Shown: positions 26,118-35,416, numbered from the stretch's first letter. The stretch is DNA of 64,000 nucleotides from GCA-002726655 sp046582185 (GCA_046582185.1 JAYGEX010000005.1:62001-126000), one strand, 5' to 3'. Notes: a model not told the origin generated them from the letters alone. Numbers and translations are program-made.

Positions 26118-27119
26118 TTAATCGTCTTCGGCGAGTTTGACAAGCATCTTGCCGGTATTGTCTCCGACTAACAGACCCATTAAGGCGTTAGGTGCTTCTT
26201 CGATGCCATGCATAATTGTTTCGCGGTATTTCATTTTTCCTTCTGCTATCCATTGGCGCATATCTTTCAGGAACTGTTCTCTCATCTCTTCGAATTCGTA
26301 TACCACAAACCCTTTCATGGTGACCCGGTTATAGATCATATTCGCCAGGGTGGTTACGCCCTCTGATCGAGCACCCTTATTGTTGTATGCCGAGATCATG
26401 CCGCAAACGGGAATTCTGCCTTTTGCCCGCATTTGCCCGCAGGCTGCATCAAGGTGGGCGCCGCCAACATTTTCGAAATAGACATCAATGCCGTCGGGTA
26501 AGCCAATATGCAACTCTTTAGCGATGCTGACTTTCTTGTAATTAAAGGCGTAATCAAAGCCCAGATCGTTGAGGAGGAAATCGACCTTGTCGTCGGAGCC
26601 ACAACTTCCGGCAACCCGGCAATTCTTGATTTTTGCGATCTGCCCGACGACGCTACCGACCGCACCAGCGGCAGCGGAAACAAATACGTTTTCACCGTCC
26701 TTTAGTTCGCCGGTTATCAGCAGACCGCCCCAGGCTGTAAAGCCCGTTGTGCCCAATACATGCAAATGAGTTGTGAGCGGCTCGCCATCCAGGGTGATCG
26801 TCTGCAGATCTTTACCATCTGAAGCATAGTATTCCCGGAAGCCGAATCGATGTTGAACATAATCCCCGATCGCAAAATTTTCATTGTCAGTTTCTATTAC
26901 CTTGCCGATAGCACCTGCGGGGATGGGCTCATCCAATTTGGTCTGGCCATTACTGAGGGGTGGGCGCATGGCAGGATCAACAGACATATACAGATTTTTA
27001 ACCAGCACTCCACCTTGCTCCATGGCAACCTTTGTCTCGACCATGGTAAAATTTTCACTGACTGGCATCCCATCTGGTCTTGATGCCAGATGGATCTCCC
27101 TGCTGACGATTTCGCTCAT
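26118..27119 (-). CDS. NADP-dependent oxidoreductase, zinc-less MDR family (CurA / leukotriene B4 dehydrogenase-like)
   Basis: 333 residues from the ATG at 27119, preferred over that at 27134 because GGGAG lies 6 bases before it. The N-terminal part (EIVSREIHLASRPDGMPV; YMSVDPAMRPPLSNG) and the Rossmann motif VSAAAGAVGSVVGQIAKI, then VDVYFENVGG and GFVVYEF, match the curcumin reductase / prostaglandin reductase group, which reduces activated double bonds of enones with NADPH and lacks the zinc of alcohol dehydrogenases. Soluble. No operon partner is evident: the MFS gene ends the upstream strand run and the ECF cluster is on the other side. Confidence 0.9.
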   Translation of the reverse strand: MSEIVSREIHLASRPDGMPVSENFTMVETKVAMEQGGVLVKNLYMSVDPAMRPPLSNGQTKLDEPIPAGAIGKVIETDNENFAIGDYVQHRFGFREYYASDGKDLQTITLDGEPLTTHLHVLGTTGFTAWGGLLITGELKDGENVFVSAAAGAVGSVVGQIAKIKNCRVAGSCGSDDKVDFLLNDLGFDYAFNYKKVSIAKELHIGLPDGIDVYFENVGGAHLDAACGQMRAKGRIPVCGMISAYNNKGARSEGVTTLANMIYNRVTMKGFVVYEFEEMREQFLKDMRQWIAEGKMKYRETIMHGIEEAPNALMGLLVGDNTGKMLVKLAEDD

Positions 27120-27217
27120 GTTTAGCTCCCACAATTTGTCTGTCTATTGATAGTGGCTCTATTCTGACATAGATCGGATCTTCAATGTGCTGGATTAGAT
27201 GCTGCTAAATCTGGCCC

Positions 27218-28108
27218 TTAAAATTGATAAGTGAGCGCCTGACTGCGCAGGGAATCTTTGCCCTGGGAACAATCGGTAATTTTATCCTTGTTGAAGACCA
27301 GGACAGTATCTCTTCGGGGTTCTCTGTGCGTATTCTCAAAGATGATGGTGATCTTCTCTTTAGAGGAGAGCGATCGAAGCGTTGATCCATAGTCGCAAAA
27401 TGCGGCCAGTACCATTTCCTGGACCTGTTTCTCGTGGGATTTACGGAGAGCATTCCTCTCTGGGTGTTGTTTTGCTCGAGCAATTCGATATTGTTCTTGA
27501 TCGGTGCGAACTTTTATCTGCACCTTTTGTTGTTTGTTTGCCAGGAGTGCAACCTGTTTTTCCATCTGTTTGATGGCAGTTTCCAGCCGCTCGATATCTT
27601 CCTTCTCCATGTGAATCATTTCTATTTCACTCTCCCTGATCTCTTGCTTCAGATCCCGGCGCTCATGTCGGAGCTCTCGCAAGGCGTCTCTACTTGATTC
27701 ATGAGCCGACTCAAACACATGCTGCCAATCTTCATTCATTACCGAAGGAAGTACACCAGCGACAATAGATTCCATCATCTCCGGTATCATCTCAAAGTCA
27801 TAGTGATCACTCATGCTGTCGCTATCGTTAAAGTTGAAACGAAAGCTATTGGACATGCCATCACTAACAACAGAATAGTGCCGGGAGCGGCTGTTGACCA
27901 TGAAGAGGGTGCCTTGGCCTGCCAGGTACTTGCCTTCGATATCAACGCTGCAATGGCTGCATTCCTCGTCTGCTTGAAATACGCTGTCAATGATTTGTGA
28001 CATTATAGTGATATCTTTTTTGAGGCGGTTATAGTCAGTTGCCGCGTAGGCATACCAGGACGCTGCTACGCCAATGATGGAAGCTAAGATAGCTAGTTTG
28101 AGTTTCAT
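27218..28108 (-). CDS. Membrane-anchored coiled-coil protein of the ECF sigma operon
   Basis: 296 residues, no named domain recognised. An N-terminal signal anchor (LAILASIIGVAASWYAYA) is followed by a region with the pair CSHC (about 54-57) and EGKYLAGQGTLFMVNSR. A charged, probably coiled-coil segment (about 140-215; many Glu, Arg, Lys, such as MEKEDIERLETAIKQMEKQV) precedes a C-terminal globular part with ALRKSHEKQVQEMVLAAFCDYG and the phrase KITIIFEN. It most likely acts in the periplasm, anchored to the inner membrane. As third gene after a sigma factor and a zinc anti-sigma, it may be the output or sensor of that circuit. Intact, unlike the anti-sigma. Confidence 0.7.
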   Translation of the reverse strand: MKLKLAILASIIGVAASWYAYAATDYNRLKKDITIMSQIIDSVFQADEECSHCSVDIEGKYLAGQGTLFMVNSRSRHYSVVSDGMSNSFRFNFNDSDSMSDHYDFEMIPEMMESIVAGVLPSVMNEDWQHVFESAHESSRDALRELRHERRDLKQEIRESEIEMIHMEKEDIERLETAIKQMEKQVALLANKQQKVQIKVRTDQEQYRIARAKQHPERNALRKSHEKQVQEMVLAAFCDYGSTLRSLSSKEKITIIFENTHREPRRDTVLVFNKDKITDCSQGKDSLRSQALTYQF

Positions 28109-28165
28109 GTTTTACCTCGTTACCTTTTACCGAATGCATGGATCAGGTAGATTGAATAAATGTGT

Positions 28166-28834
28166 TTAGATATTTCTGTTGTTTGACAGGATTGCCGCAT
28201 TCAAATCTTGAATTTCCCGCCTGTCCTGAAGTTGTTCTGGGATTAAAAAGCGCAGACTCTCTTCGGTTGATAAGGTGCTGCTATTCAGCTCTTCTTCCCA
28301 CAGAACCAGCAAGTTACCCAGGTCCTCCCTGCGCTCTTGCTGGCTTGCGCTTAGAACTGTGCGCAGTAGGAGTTGATTGGTTTCAACTTGCTGGCTGGTC
28401 AACTTCTGTACCCTTGAGTTTAGCTGCATCTGGTTTCTTGCCTGCAAATTAGTCAACTGCAGACTTAGTTCATTGTGTGAAATGAAGTCGCTTGCAAAAT
28501 CAACGGTGAGGCCATCTATCGTGGAAAATCGCGCTTGTGTCAGCACCAGCACCGAAGCAAAGCTGCTGGTTCACTGGATTCTCATAGGCCAGGGAGATGG
28601 CTCGAAAAAATACTGCTTTTTGTTCCCCCATCCTTTATTTAATAGAGGTACACGCTGATCTGCCCACTCATTGGATGCACTCTGCATATTCCAGATGCTG
28701 GACAGTTCGGTGTTGCAATCATCACAATGTTGCAGGTGTTGATCCACCAATTGCCTCTCCAGTGGTTTCAACTGATTATCAGCATAATCAAAGAGCAGGT
28801 TCAAACATTGTTCGCAGGGGTACTGGGATGTCAT
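28166..28834 (-). pseudogene. Zinc-binding anti-sigma factor with an in-frame TGA (codon 88)
   Basis: The frame starts at 28834, overlapping the sigma gene by 4 bases. The N-terminal anti-sigma domain has CEQC and the zinc signature HLQHCDDC (H-x3-C-x2-C). At 28571-28573 a TGA follows SPWPMRIQ; the same frame continues with TSSFASVLVLTQARF, a hydrophobic span that would be the membrane segment, then about 110 residues of a helical, Gln/Leu-rich periplasmic domain ending at 28166. Without the TGA (probably TGG, Trp) it would be a normal 222-residue membrane anti-sigma. As it stands only an 87-residue soluble fragment is made, which might still bind sigma but not sense the periplasm. Confidence 0.82.
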
Positions 28835-29343
28835 GGGCTCTCCTTAACCAATGATAGGTCTGTATTTTGTTCGCGCATTTTTTTTAGAGCAGCGTATACG
28901 CGGGATTTCGCTGTGTTGGACGATATGCCCAACTGGCCTGCAATCTCGTCAAAGGTGAAGTGTTGAAAGAATTTTAGTTCAATCGCCTGCTTCGGCTCGC
29001 TGGGTAGTGAGCTCATCATGGTAACTACTCCTCTGTTTCTGTCGATGTTCAGGGCAACATCAACTGCATTTTCATCCATGACATCAACATCGTCTGTTGT
29101 AGCGAACTGCCTGCCTTTTTTGCGGTAGTAGTCGGTACAACGAAAAGATGCAATGCGGAACATCCATGCTGCGAATGCGCCATCGCCGCGATAGGACGGC
29201 AGATTCCGATACAGTGAAATGAGTATGTCCTGTAGAATATCCATCGCATCTTCGGGACTACCGGTCATTCGCAGCGCGTAATTGTACAAACGCTTCTCAT
29301 ATCGCTTGATGAGTCTAAACCACGCGCGCTCTGACCCCGCCAA
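28831..29343 (-). CDS. ECF RNA polymerase sigma factor (RpoE-like), start uncertain
   Basis: 170 residues. Region 2 is seen in YEKRLYNYALRMTGSPEDAMDILQ and WMFRIASFRCTDYYRKKGR, region 4 in LPSEPKQAIELKFFQHFTFDEIAGQLGISSNTAKSRVYAALKKM (helix-turn-helix). It would direct transcription of its own operon. The start is a TTG at 29343 with no clear ribosome binding site. The 12 codons before it (ending DQQLIQRA) look like genuine sigma sequence but contain no start, and an in-frame TAA stands at 29380-29382. The N terminus may therefore be damaged or begin at an unusual codon. A 12-bp tandem repeat lies just upstream. Confidence 0.82.
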   Translation of the reverse strand: MAGSERAWFRLIKRYEKRLYNYALRMTGSPEDAMDILQDILISLYRNLPSYRGDGAFAAWMFRIASFRCTDYYRKKGRQFATTDDVDVMDENAVDVALNIDRNRGVVTMMSSLPSEPKQAIELKFFQHFTFDEIAGQLGISSNTAKSRVYAALKKMREQNTDLSLVKESP

Positions 29344-29395
29344 TGCTCTTTGGATAAGCTGCTGGTCTGTAGGCTTCGCTTAGTCGCTTGCCAAA

Positions 29396-29443
29396 GCGTT
29401 CACCGATTCCCTCAGCGGTCCCCTTGCCAATCCCCTCACCAAT
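29396..29443 (-). repeat. 12-bp tandem repeat (4 units) upstream of the ECF sigma gene
   Basis: Read on the minus strand: ATTGGTGAGGGG, ATTGGCAAGGGG, ACCGCTGAGGGA, ATCGGTGAACGC. The units share the pattern of purine-rich ends. It lies in the 271-base space between the sigma gene and the divergent sulfatase; the rest of the space shows nothing I can name. Confidence 0.7.
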
Positions 29444-29614
29444 CAATGTTCATTCTCTTGGATTCCATATCTCTATTGTCGTTACCGGTATCAAAAAAGT
29501 TTGAATGACCTGGGATGATTTCAGCGCAGATTCTGTACTATGTCTATATCAGTTATTTGTACCGCCATTCATGAGAAATGGTGCAGTATGCAAGGATCGT
29601 ATCAGGAGCAAGCT

Positions 29615-31165
29615 ATGGAAGATGAGTTGAAGGAAAACCCCAAGAAAGTAGTCGTCGTACTCCTGGATAGTCTCAACCGCCATATGCTTGGTTCCTATGG
29701 TGGCCGCGAGTTTGAGACGCCGAATCTGGACAGGTTTGCCAAGCGGGCCGTCTCCTTCACCAATCACTACACGGGTTCGCTTCCCTGTATGCCTGCCAGA
29801 CATGACATCCTTGTTGGTGCCATGGATTTTTTATGGCGCCCCTGGGGTTCAATCGAATTGTGGGAGCGACCCTTTACCCACTATCTGCATATGAAAGGTG
29901 TGCCGACGGTCCTATTCTCTGATCATCCCCATTTATTTGAGACTGGTGGTGAGAACTATCACACAGACTTTAGTGCCTGGGACTATTTGCGAGGCCATGA
30001 AGGTGATCCATGGCGTACTCGAGAAGATCCAAGCTGGCTTGGCACACCTGCATTACCGGCGGGGTCCAGAGGTAAGCTCGCCAATTCTGATTATAAGTCG
30101 CCTTATGATTTATCCAGAACCTGGTTTAGAGAGGAATCGGATTTTCCCGGGCCAAAAACCATGCAGGCGACGGCAGACTGGTTGGATAAAAACGGTGATG
30201 CCCATGACAGTTTCATGCTGTTTGTTGATGAGTTTGACCCTCATGAGCCATTTGATACGCCGGCTCCCTGGAACAAGAAATATGATCCCGACTGGGACGA
30301 AGAATTAATTATCTGGCCACCTTATGCAGTTGGCGCTGTGGAGAAGGGCATCATTACCGAGAGGCAGGGCCAACATATCCGCTCAAACTATGGCGCCAAA
30401 CTCAGCATGATCGACCACTGGTTTGGCAAAATACTCGATGTCATGGATAGAGATAATAGATGGGACGATACCCTTTTTATTGTCTGCACTGACCATGGCC
30501 ACTATCTGGGAGAGAAGGATATCTGGGGCAAACCCAGGGTGCCACAGTATGAAACGCTGGGTCATACACCGCTGATGATTGCGTCCCCTGGCATCGAACC
30601 CGGTGAAGTTGATGCCTTAACGACCAATGTCGATATTCATGCCACGATGATTGATGTGTTCGACATCGACAACTCATATGTCAGTCATGGCAAGTCGCTC
30701 CTGCCGCTGATTCGGCGAGAGCAAACCAGTATTCGGGAGTGGGCAATTGGCGGGATATTTGGTCAATGGGTCCAGATCCAGGACGGCAAGAATAAGTATG
30801 TCCGTGCTCCTGTTGGCGATGGCTTTCCCCTGTCCATGTGGTCAAATCGCTGGTCCACCATGCCAATACCGGCCATGCCAGGAATGCGATTACCTGATCC
30901 CGATAAGCGCGCATACCTGGACTTTATGCCTGAGTCTGATATCCCGGTGATCAGGCAGCCATTCCAGCAGGGAGATTTATTGCCATTCTGGTCCCTTGGG
31001 CCGCAGATTGATGATCATCACCTGTACCGGATCAGTGAAGATCCTGGAGAAGATGAGAACCGTATCGGTGAGCCTTTGGAAAAAGACATGAAGGAATTGC
31101 TACACACGGCATTAAAGGAAATGCAGGCACCGGATGAACATTTCACCCGCCTGGGCCTGGCGTAA
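29615..31165 (+). CDS. Type I sulfatase (arylsulfatase superfamily)
   Basis: Hydrolyses sulfate (or related) esters. 516 residues from the ATG at 29615, chosen because AGGAG lies 7 bases before it; upstream Met codons add a non-family segment. The formylglycine site is CMPAR (Cys58, the C-x-P-x-R core) in GSLPCMPARHD. Metal and active-site segments are VVVLLDSLNRHMLGSYGG near the N terminus and VCTDHGHYLGEKDIWGKP in the middle. No signal peptide is visible, so it is cytoplasmic. The closest functional class (choline-sulfatase-like, glycan-sulfatase-like or phosphonate hydrolase-like) cannot be told. A maturing enzyme for the Cys is not in this window. Confidence 0.9.
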   Translation: MEDELKENPKKVVVVLLDSLNRHMLGSYGGREFETPNLDRFAKRAVSFTNHYTGSLPCMPARHDILVGAMDFLWRPWGSIELWERPFTHYLHMKGVPTVLFSDHPHLFETGGENYHTDFSAWDYLRGHEGDPWRTREDPSWLGTPALPAGSRGKLANSDYKSPYDLSRTWFREESDFPGPKTMQATADWLDKNGDAHDSFMLFVDEFDPHEPFDTPAPWNKKYDPDWDEELIIWPPYAVGAVEKGIITERQGQHIRSNYGAKLSMIDHWFGKILDVMDRDNRWDDTLFIVCTDHGHYLGEKDIWGKPRVPQYETLGHTPLMIASPGIEPGEVDALTTNVDIHATMIDVFDIDNSYVSHGKSLLPLIRREQTSIREWAIGGIFGQWVQIQDGKNKYVRAPVGDGFPLSMWSNRWSTMPIPAMPGMRLPDPDKRAYLDFMPESDIPVIRQPFQQGDLLPFWSLGPQIDDHHLYRISEDPGEDENRIGEPLEKDMKELLHTALKEMQAPDEHFTRLGLA

Positions 31166-31195
31166 ATGATAGTCGCTGCCCGGGCGGGATGGGGA

Positions 31196-32743
31196 TTATC
31201 CGGGATTGAATGGCTTGGCGCTGGAAATGTACGAACGCAGATCCAGTAGTTCATCTTCTTCCCTAAGGCGCAGGCCGGAACTCACGTTCTGTGTTTGCCC
31301 GGCTCTTATTGCTCCACCTTTTGCGGAGAGTTGTTTGAACTTACCGTTGAGGGTCATTGTGAAGACAACTTCAAATTGATTCACGTCTATGCTCGCGCGA
31401 TTGTTGATCGCTGCCATAAGTTTGCCCTCTCTCATGTGTGGCCTGACAGTCAGATATTTACCGGGGTTCTCCTGCAGGTCCAGGCGTTTAAATTCAACAG
31501 TGGCCATACTGCCGACCTCGCCGCCTGCACTCATGGCGCTTTCGAAGAAGGCTTTGGCATCGCTGGTATGACCTGCTACCAGGGCAATCTGGCCGAGCTT
31601 ATTCATTGCAATTGCCGTTGGCAGAAGCTCATTACTGCGACTCAGGTCAATACGGGCAGCGTCATTCTGGCCAAGGTTTAATGTCGCCAGACCTCTGCCC
31701 AGATAATATTCATAGTAATTGTCGTCAAGATCCAGAGCCTTGTTAAACGCTTTGGCAGCTTCCCTGTAGTGTTCCTCATCATACAGAATATTACCTCGCA
31801 GGCCATAGAATCGTGGCTCCATTGGCTCGTTCTGAATAGCCTCGTCCAATAATCGTGTGGCTATTACCAATTCGTTAGATGAGCGCAGGGCATTTGCCTG
31901 ATCGAATGAATTGTAAGCGTCTTGCTTGTTTATGAGGTAGGCGAGTTTATCCCGATATCGTTGCTCACCGACTTCCAGGTCCGGGCGTAGTCGGTAGCTC
32001 AAGGACGCAACCGTGGCACGGTTTTTATCGACCCGTTCCTGGGAAGGTGGATGGCTGGCAAATAAGCCCTCCACGAAACTACTCTCTCTACCAGCTGAAA
32101 GTTGCACGAAAGTTTGCTGCAAGGTAATGGTCGCGCGCGGGTCGTAGCCGGCTTTAACCATGTATTGAATACCGTAATAGTCTGATTCCAGTTCCGCCCC
32201 ACGACCATATTTGTGGGTGAGCAACTGCGCGCCGAGTCGAGCCTTGCCCACAATAAAATTGCTGTACTCTGTGCCGGAGGTACCAATCTCTGCGACCATA
32301 ATTGCACCCTGGAGCAAGGATTCCCTTTCTATCGATTTGGCGCCGTGGCGCGCAGCCGCATGAACGATTTCGTGCCCAAGCACGGCAGCCAGTTCAGCTT
32401 CATTCTTTAGGTGCAACAATAGCCCCCTGTTTACCGCAATTTTACCGCCGGGTAGTGCCCAGGCGTTAGGCACACTGTTGTTGAGGACGACAAACTCATA
32501 AGGCAATTGGCGATCACTAACTGCCGCCAGTCTCTGGCCGACCTCATTAACATATCGACTCAGCTCCGGATCAACATTGTACAAGCCGCCCTGGGATTGT
32601 TGCGATGGCAGGTATTGCTGCTTACCGATGGCAAGCTCGGTCGACTCGCTTACAAATGCAAGTTCGTTCTTGCCCGTTACAGGGTTGACAGCACAAGCGT
32701 TTAACGCGCTTAAGACGAGTAATAGGAAAATTGGTCGCAGCAT
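31196..32743 (-). CDS. M48 family zinc metalloprotease with TPR domain (BepA-like lipoprotein)
   Basis: 515 residues from the ATG at 32743; longer reading to 32833 would bury the lipoprotein signal. The N terminus MLRPIFLLLVLSALNAC is a signal II sequence with Cys17 as likely lipid anchor. The protease domain carries HEIVH (His124 and His128) and the third ligand in ELESDYYG. Tetratricopeptide helices follow (about 305-440; FYGLRGNILYDEEHYREAAK, YYLGRGLATLNLGQNDAAR), then a C-terminal domain. BepA (YfgC) monitors assembly of outer-membrane proteins such as LptD; the same role is likely here, in the periplasm. Confidence 0.9.
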   Translation of the reverse strand: MLRPIFLLLVLSALNACAVNPVTGKNELAFVSESTELAIGKQQYLPSQQSQGGLYNVDPELSRYVNEVGQRLAAVSDRQLPYEFVVLNNSVPNAWALPGGKIAVNRGLLLHLKNEAELAAVLGHEIVHAAARHGAKSIERESLLQGAIMVAEIGTSGTEYSNFIVGKARLGAQLLTHKYGRGAELESDYYGIQYMVKAGYDPRATITLQQTFVQLSAGRESSFVEGLFASHPPSQERVDKNRATVASLSYRLRPDLEVGEQRYRDKLAYLINKQDAYNSFDQANALRSSNELVIATRLLDEAIQNEPMEPRFYGLRGNILYDEEHYREAAKAFNKALDLDDNYYEYYLGRGLATLNLGQNDAARIDLSRSNELLPTAIAMNKLGQIALVAGHTSDAKAFFESAMSAGGEVGSMATVEFKRLDLQENPGKYLTVRPHMREGKLMAAINNRASIDVNQFEVVFTMTLNGKFKQLSAKGGAIRAGQTQNVSSGLRLREEDELLDLRSYISSAKPFNPG

Positions 32744-32844
32744 TTCAGAATTCGTTAAGCAAACTACAGGATTTTTGTACAATTTGTATCGGAGTGGTTT
32801 TGTCCACATACTAGAGACATCTATAGTTGCCAAGGGTTCGCAGC

Positions 32845-33624
32845 ATGTCTCAATATCGTGTCACGATCTACAATGAATTTGTGCACGAGCAAAATAACGA
32901 GGCTGTCAAAGAACTCTATCCTGAAGGTATACACGGCGCCATCGGAAAATGCTTGGCTAAAGAAGATAATTTCTCCGTTAACTATGCGACTCTGGACATG
33001 GACGACCATGGCCTAAGCAATGAGGTTCTTGATGAAACGGATGTACTGATCTGGTGGGGACATGTTGCTCACGAGAAAGTCAGAGACGAAATTGTAGACA
33101 GGGTGCAGAGCAGAATATTAAATGGCATGGGATTGATCGTCCTTCATTCTGCCCATTTGTCGAAGATATTCAGACGCATGATGGGCACGTCTTGTGGGTT
33201 GTCCTGGCGTGAAGCTGCAGAGAAGGAACGATTGTGGATCGTTAATCCTAATCACCCAATTACTGCGGGTATTCACAAGTATATTGAGTTGCCGAATGCA
33301 GAAATGTATGGCGAGCACTTTGATATACCCGAGCCAGACGAGCTCATTTTCATCAGTTGGTTCGAGGGCGGCGAAGTGTTTCGCAGTGGCGCTACCTGGC
33401 ATCGAGGTCGTGGTAAAATCTTTTACTTCAGGCCTGGCCATGAAACCTATCCGATATTCTACAACCAGGACATCCTTCGAGTTATCACTAATGCCGTCCG
33501 TTGGGCTAAATTTGAAGGTAATACCAGGACCACGGGCATTGAGATATGCCCCAATATTACAGAGCCACTTGAGCCAATATCTGATAAAGGCATCAACTTT
33601 CCGGAAATTGACCACACTGCATAA
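32845..33624 (+). CDS. ThuA-domain protein (trehalose-utilization type)
   Basis: 259 residues, start at 32845 (MSQYRVTIYNEF). ThuA proteins have a glutamine-amidotransferase-like fold and, in Rhizobium, serve trehalose/keto-sugar catabolism; in other bacteria they sit beside glycoside or sugar-oxidising genes. Seen here: DVLIWWGHVAHEKV, GLIVLHSAHLSKIF, MYGEHFDIPEPDELIF and FYFRPGHETYP, all typical of the family. No signal peptide, so cytoplasmic. A Nudix gene and a 2-hydroxyacid dehydrogenase follow on the same strand, each within about 40 bases, suggesting one operon. The real substrate is unknown. Confidence 0.88.
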   Translation: MSQYRVTIYNEFVHEQNNEAVKELYPEGIHGAIGKCLAKEDNFSVNYATLDMDDHGLSNEVLDETDVLIWWGHVAHEKVRDEIVDRVQSRILNGMGLIVLHSAHLSKIFRRMMGTSCGLSWREAAEKERLWIVNPNHPITAGIHKYIELPNAEMYGEHFDIPEPDELIFISWFEGGEVFRSGATWHRGRGKIFYFRPGHETYPIFYNQDILRVITNAVRWAKFEGNTRTTGIEICPNITEPLEPISDKGINFPEIDHTA

Positions 33625-33664
33625 GCCATTATTATGAGGCAGGAGTTATTAACCAGGAGTTCTC

Positions 33665-34276
33665 ATGCAGCTGACCATTGAAGGTATTTCCGAGGCCATT
33701 GCGAGACATGAGCCTGTGCATTATGAATTGCAGTCACATACGCGCCAGGCTGCTGTAGCTGTCGTTCTAAAGGTGGAAGACAGTGACATTAAAACCTTGT
33801 TCATTCTGCGAGCGAGTCATGAGGGTGATCCGTGGTCGGGCCATATGGCATTTCCGGGGGGGCACCGCGAAGAATCAGATGAATTGTTACGGCACACCGC
33901 AGAACGTGAAACATTGGAAGAAATAGGTCTGGACTTGATCGCTCATGGGCGATTTATTGGTGAAATAGATGCCGTCCGCGCGAACCCGAGAGGTCGGGAT
34001 CTGGACATGATTGTTACCCCCTTCGTTTACCTGTTGGAAAATGTTGATGCGTCCATGACTGCGAATTACGAAGTTGCTGACATTCTCTGGGGTTCCCTGA
34101 ATGACATGCATTCAGGCGAATCGCTGACCACAGGTGAGTTCAAGGTTCAGGGGGAGCAACATCGTTTTCCCGGATATGGCGTTGGTGGCCAAATTGTATG
34201 GGGATTAACTTATAGAATGGTGGACCAATTCTTTGGACTGCTCGATCCCAATTGGGAGCCGCGGGATGAGTTTTGA
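33665..34276 (+). CDS. Nudix hydrolase, probable CoA pyrophosphatase
   Basis: 203 residues. The Nudix box reads GGHREESDELLRHTAERETLEEIGL with one more residue than the textbook spacing before the first Glu, as often seen in the NudL/CoA-pyrophosphatase group; the core RETLEEIGL is intact. The upstream segment WSGHMAFPGG also fits that group. Such enzymes split CoA or related nucleotide diphosphates with Mg2+. It begins 40 bases after the ThuA gene and ends 41 bases before the dehydrogenase. A GTG/TTG alternative is not needed; the ATG has AGGAG-like CCAGGAG before it. Confidence 0.85.
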   Translation: MQLTIEGISEAIARHEPVHYELQSHTRQAAVAVVLKVEDSDIKTLFILRASHEGDPWSGHMAFPGGHREESDELLRHTAERETLEEIGLDLIAHGRFIGEIDAVRANPRGRDLDMIVTPFVYLLENVDASMTANYEVADILWGSLNDMHSGESLTTGEFKVQGEQHRFPGYGVGGQIVWGLTYRMVDQFFGLLDPNWEPRDEF

Positions 34277-34317
34277 CTTTCTTCCGTCGCCTGATAGAAC
34301 GTAATTATTAACCAGTA

Positions 34318-35379
34318 ATGGATGAGATGAAAATGAAAAAAGTAGTTGTACAGTTACCGAAAGTCGCGATGGAGGCACCTGTAACAACTCGGTACTCCCT
34401 TGAACTTGAAGCCTTGGGTTCTATAGCAGAAATAGTTGAGGTGGATGCGTCTACACTTGAGAGCTTTATAGAAGGTGCCTGCGACGCAGATGCATTGATA
34501 ACGTCCTGGGGGATCAATATTGATAAGCAGATAATTGCCGGGCTCAATCAATGTGTTGTTATTGGCGTTGGCAGCGTTGGCGTTGATATGGTTGATGTGG
34601 ACGCGGCGACGGAGGCTGGTATTGTCGTAACCAACGTGCCGGATGTCTTTATTGAAGAAGTTGGCGATCACACCATGATGTTGCTGTTAGCTTGTGCGCG
34701 AAGAGTCAAGCTGATGGATAAGATCGTAAAGAGGGGTGACTGGTACAAGGGGCGTCCAATGCTAAATGAAACGCCCAGGCTCTGGGGGCAGACTCTCGGC
34801 CTGATATCGTTTGGTAATGTCGCCACAGCCGTTGCAAGAAGAGCCAAGGCTTTCGGCTTACATGTAATAGCATATGACCCTTATGTCACTGAACTCAAAA
34901 TGACAGCAGAAGGAGTGGAGCCTGTCTCTTATGATGAATTACTGCAACGTTCCGACTATCTGTCTGTCCACCCAGGCCTCAATGCTTCTTCGAAACGTAT
35001 GTTAGGTACTGATCAATTCAAGCTAATGAAGAAATCTGCGGCGGTCATCAATTGTGGTCGCGGTGGCACTATCGATGAAGCGGCCTTGATAACGGCCTTG
35101 CAGAACGGCGATATTGCAGCGGCCGGACTTGATGTACTGGAACAGGAGCCGCCAGCGCCAGATAACCCGCTGATGGAGATGGATAACGTCATACTAACGC
35201 CACATGTTGCCTCTGCAACCACCAGAATGCGCCCTGAAACTCGGCGTCGAGTAGGCCGGGAAGTAGCCTTGGCACTGTCGGGTAAGTGGCCGATGAGCAG
35301 TGTTAACCCTGGGGTACTGCCGCGGCTCGACCTCGAGAGATGGCAACCTTATCCGATGAATCGTGGCCCGAATCGATAG
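34318..35379 (+). CDS. D-isomer-specific 2-hydroxyacid dehydrogenase
   Basis: 353 residues; in-frame ATGs at 34327 and 34333 are equally possible starts. NAD(P)-dependent enzyme of the D-lactate / phosphoglycerate dehydrogenase family, interconverting 2-keto and D-2-hydroxy acids. Catalytic residues are in place: Arg in INCGRGGTIDEAAL, Glu in LDVLEQEPPAPDNPL and His in LTPHVASAT. The nucleotide-binding loop is unusual: LGLISFGNVATAVA has Ser and Ala where the family has the outer glycines of G-x-G-x-x-G. It may bind the cofactor differently or weakly. Last gene of the ThuA-Nudix set; convergent with the esterase. Confidence 0.9.
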   Translation: MDEMKMKKVVVQLPKVAMEAPVTTRYSLELEALGSIAEIVEVDASTLESFIEGACDADALITSWGINIDKQIIAGLNQCVVIGVGSVGVDMVDVDAATEAGIVVTNVPDVFIEEVGDHTMMLLLACARRVKLMDKIVKRGDWYKGRPMLNETPRLWGQTLGLISFGNVATAVARRAKAFGLHVIAYDPYVTELKMTAEGVEPVSYDELLQRSDYLSVHPGLNASSKRMLGTDQFKLMKKSAAVINCGRGGTIDEAALITALQNGDIAAAGLDVLEQEPPAPDNPLMEMDNVILTPHVASATTRMRPETRRRVGREVALALSGKWPMSSVNPGVLPRLDLERWQPYPMNRGPNR

Positions 35380-35416
35380 AAGAACGGCCGCTTGAGCTTG
35401 GCCCCAACATAAAGGC

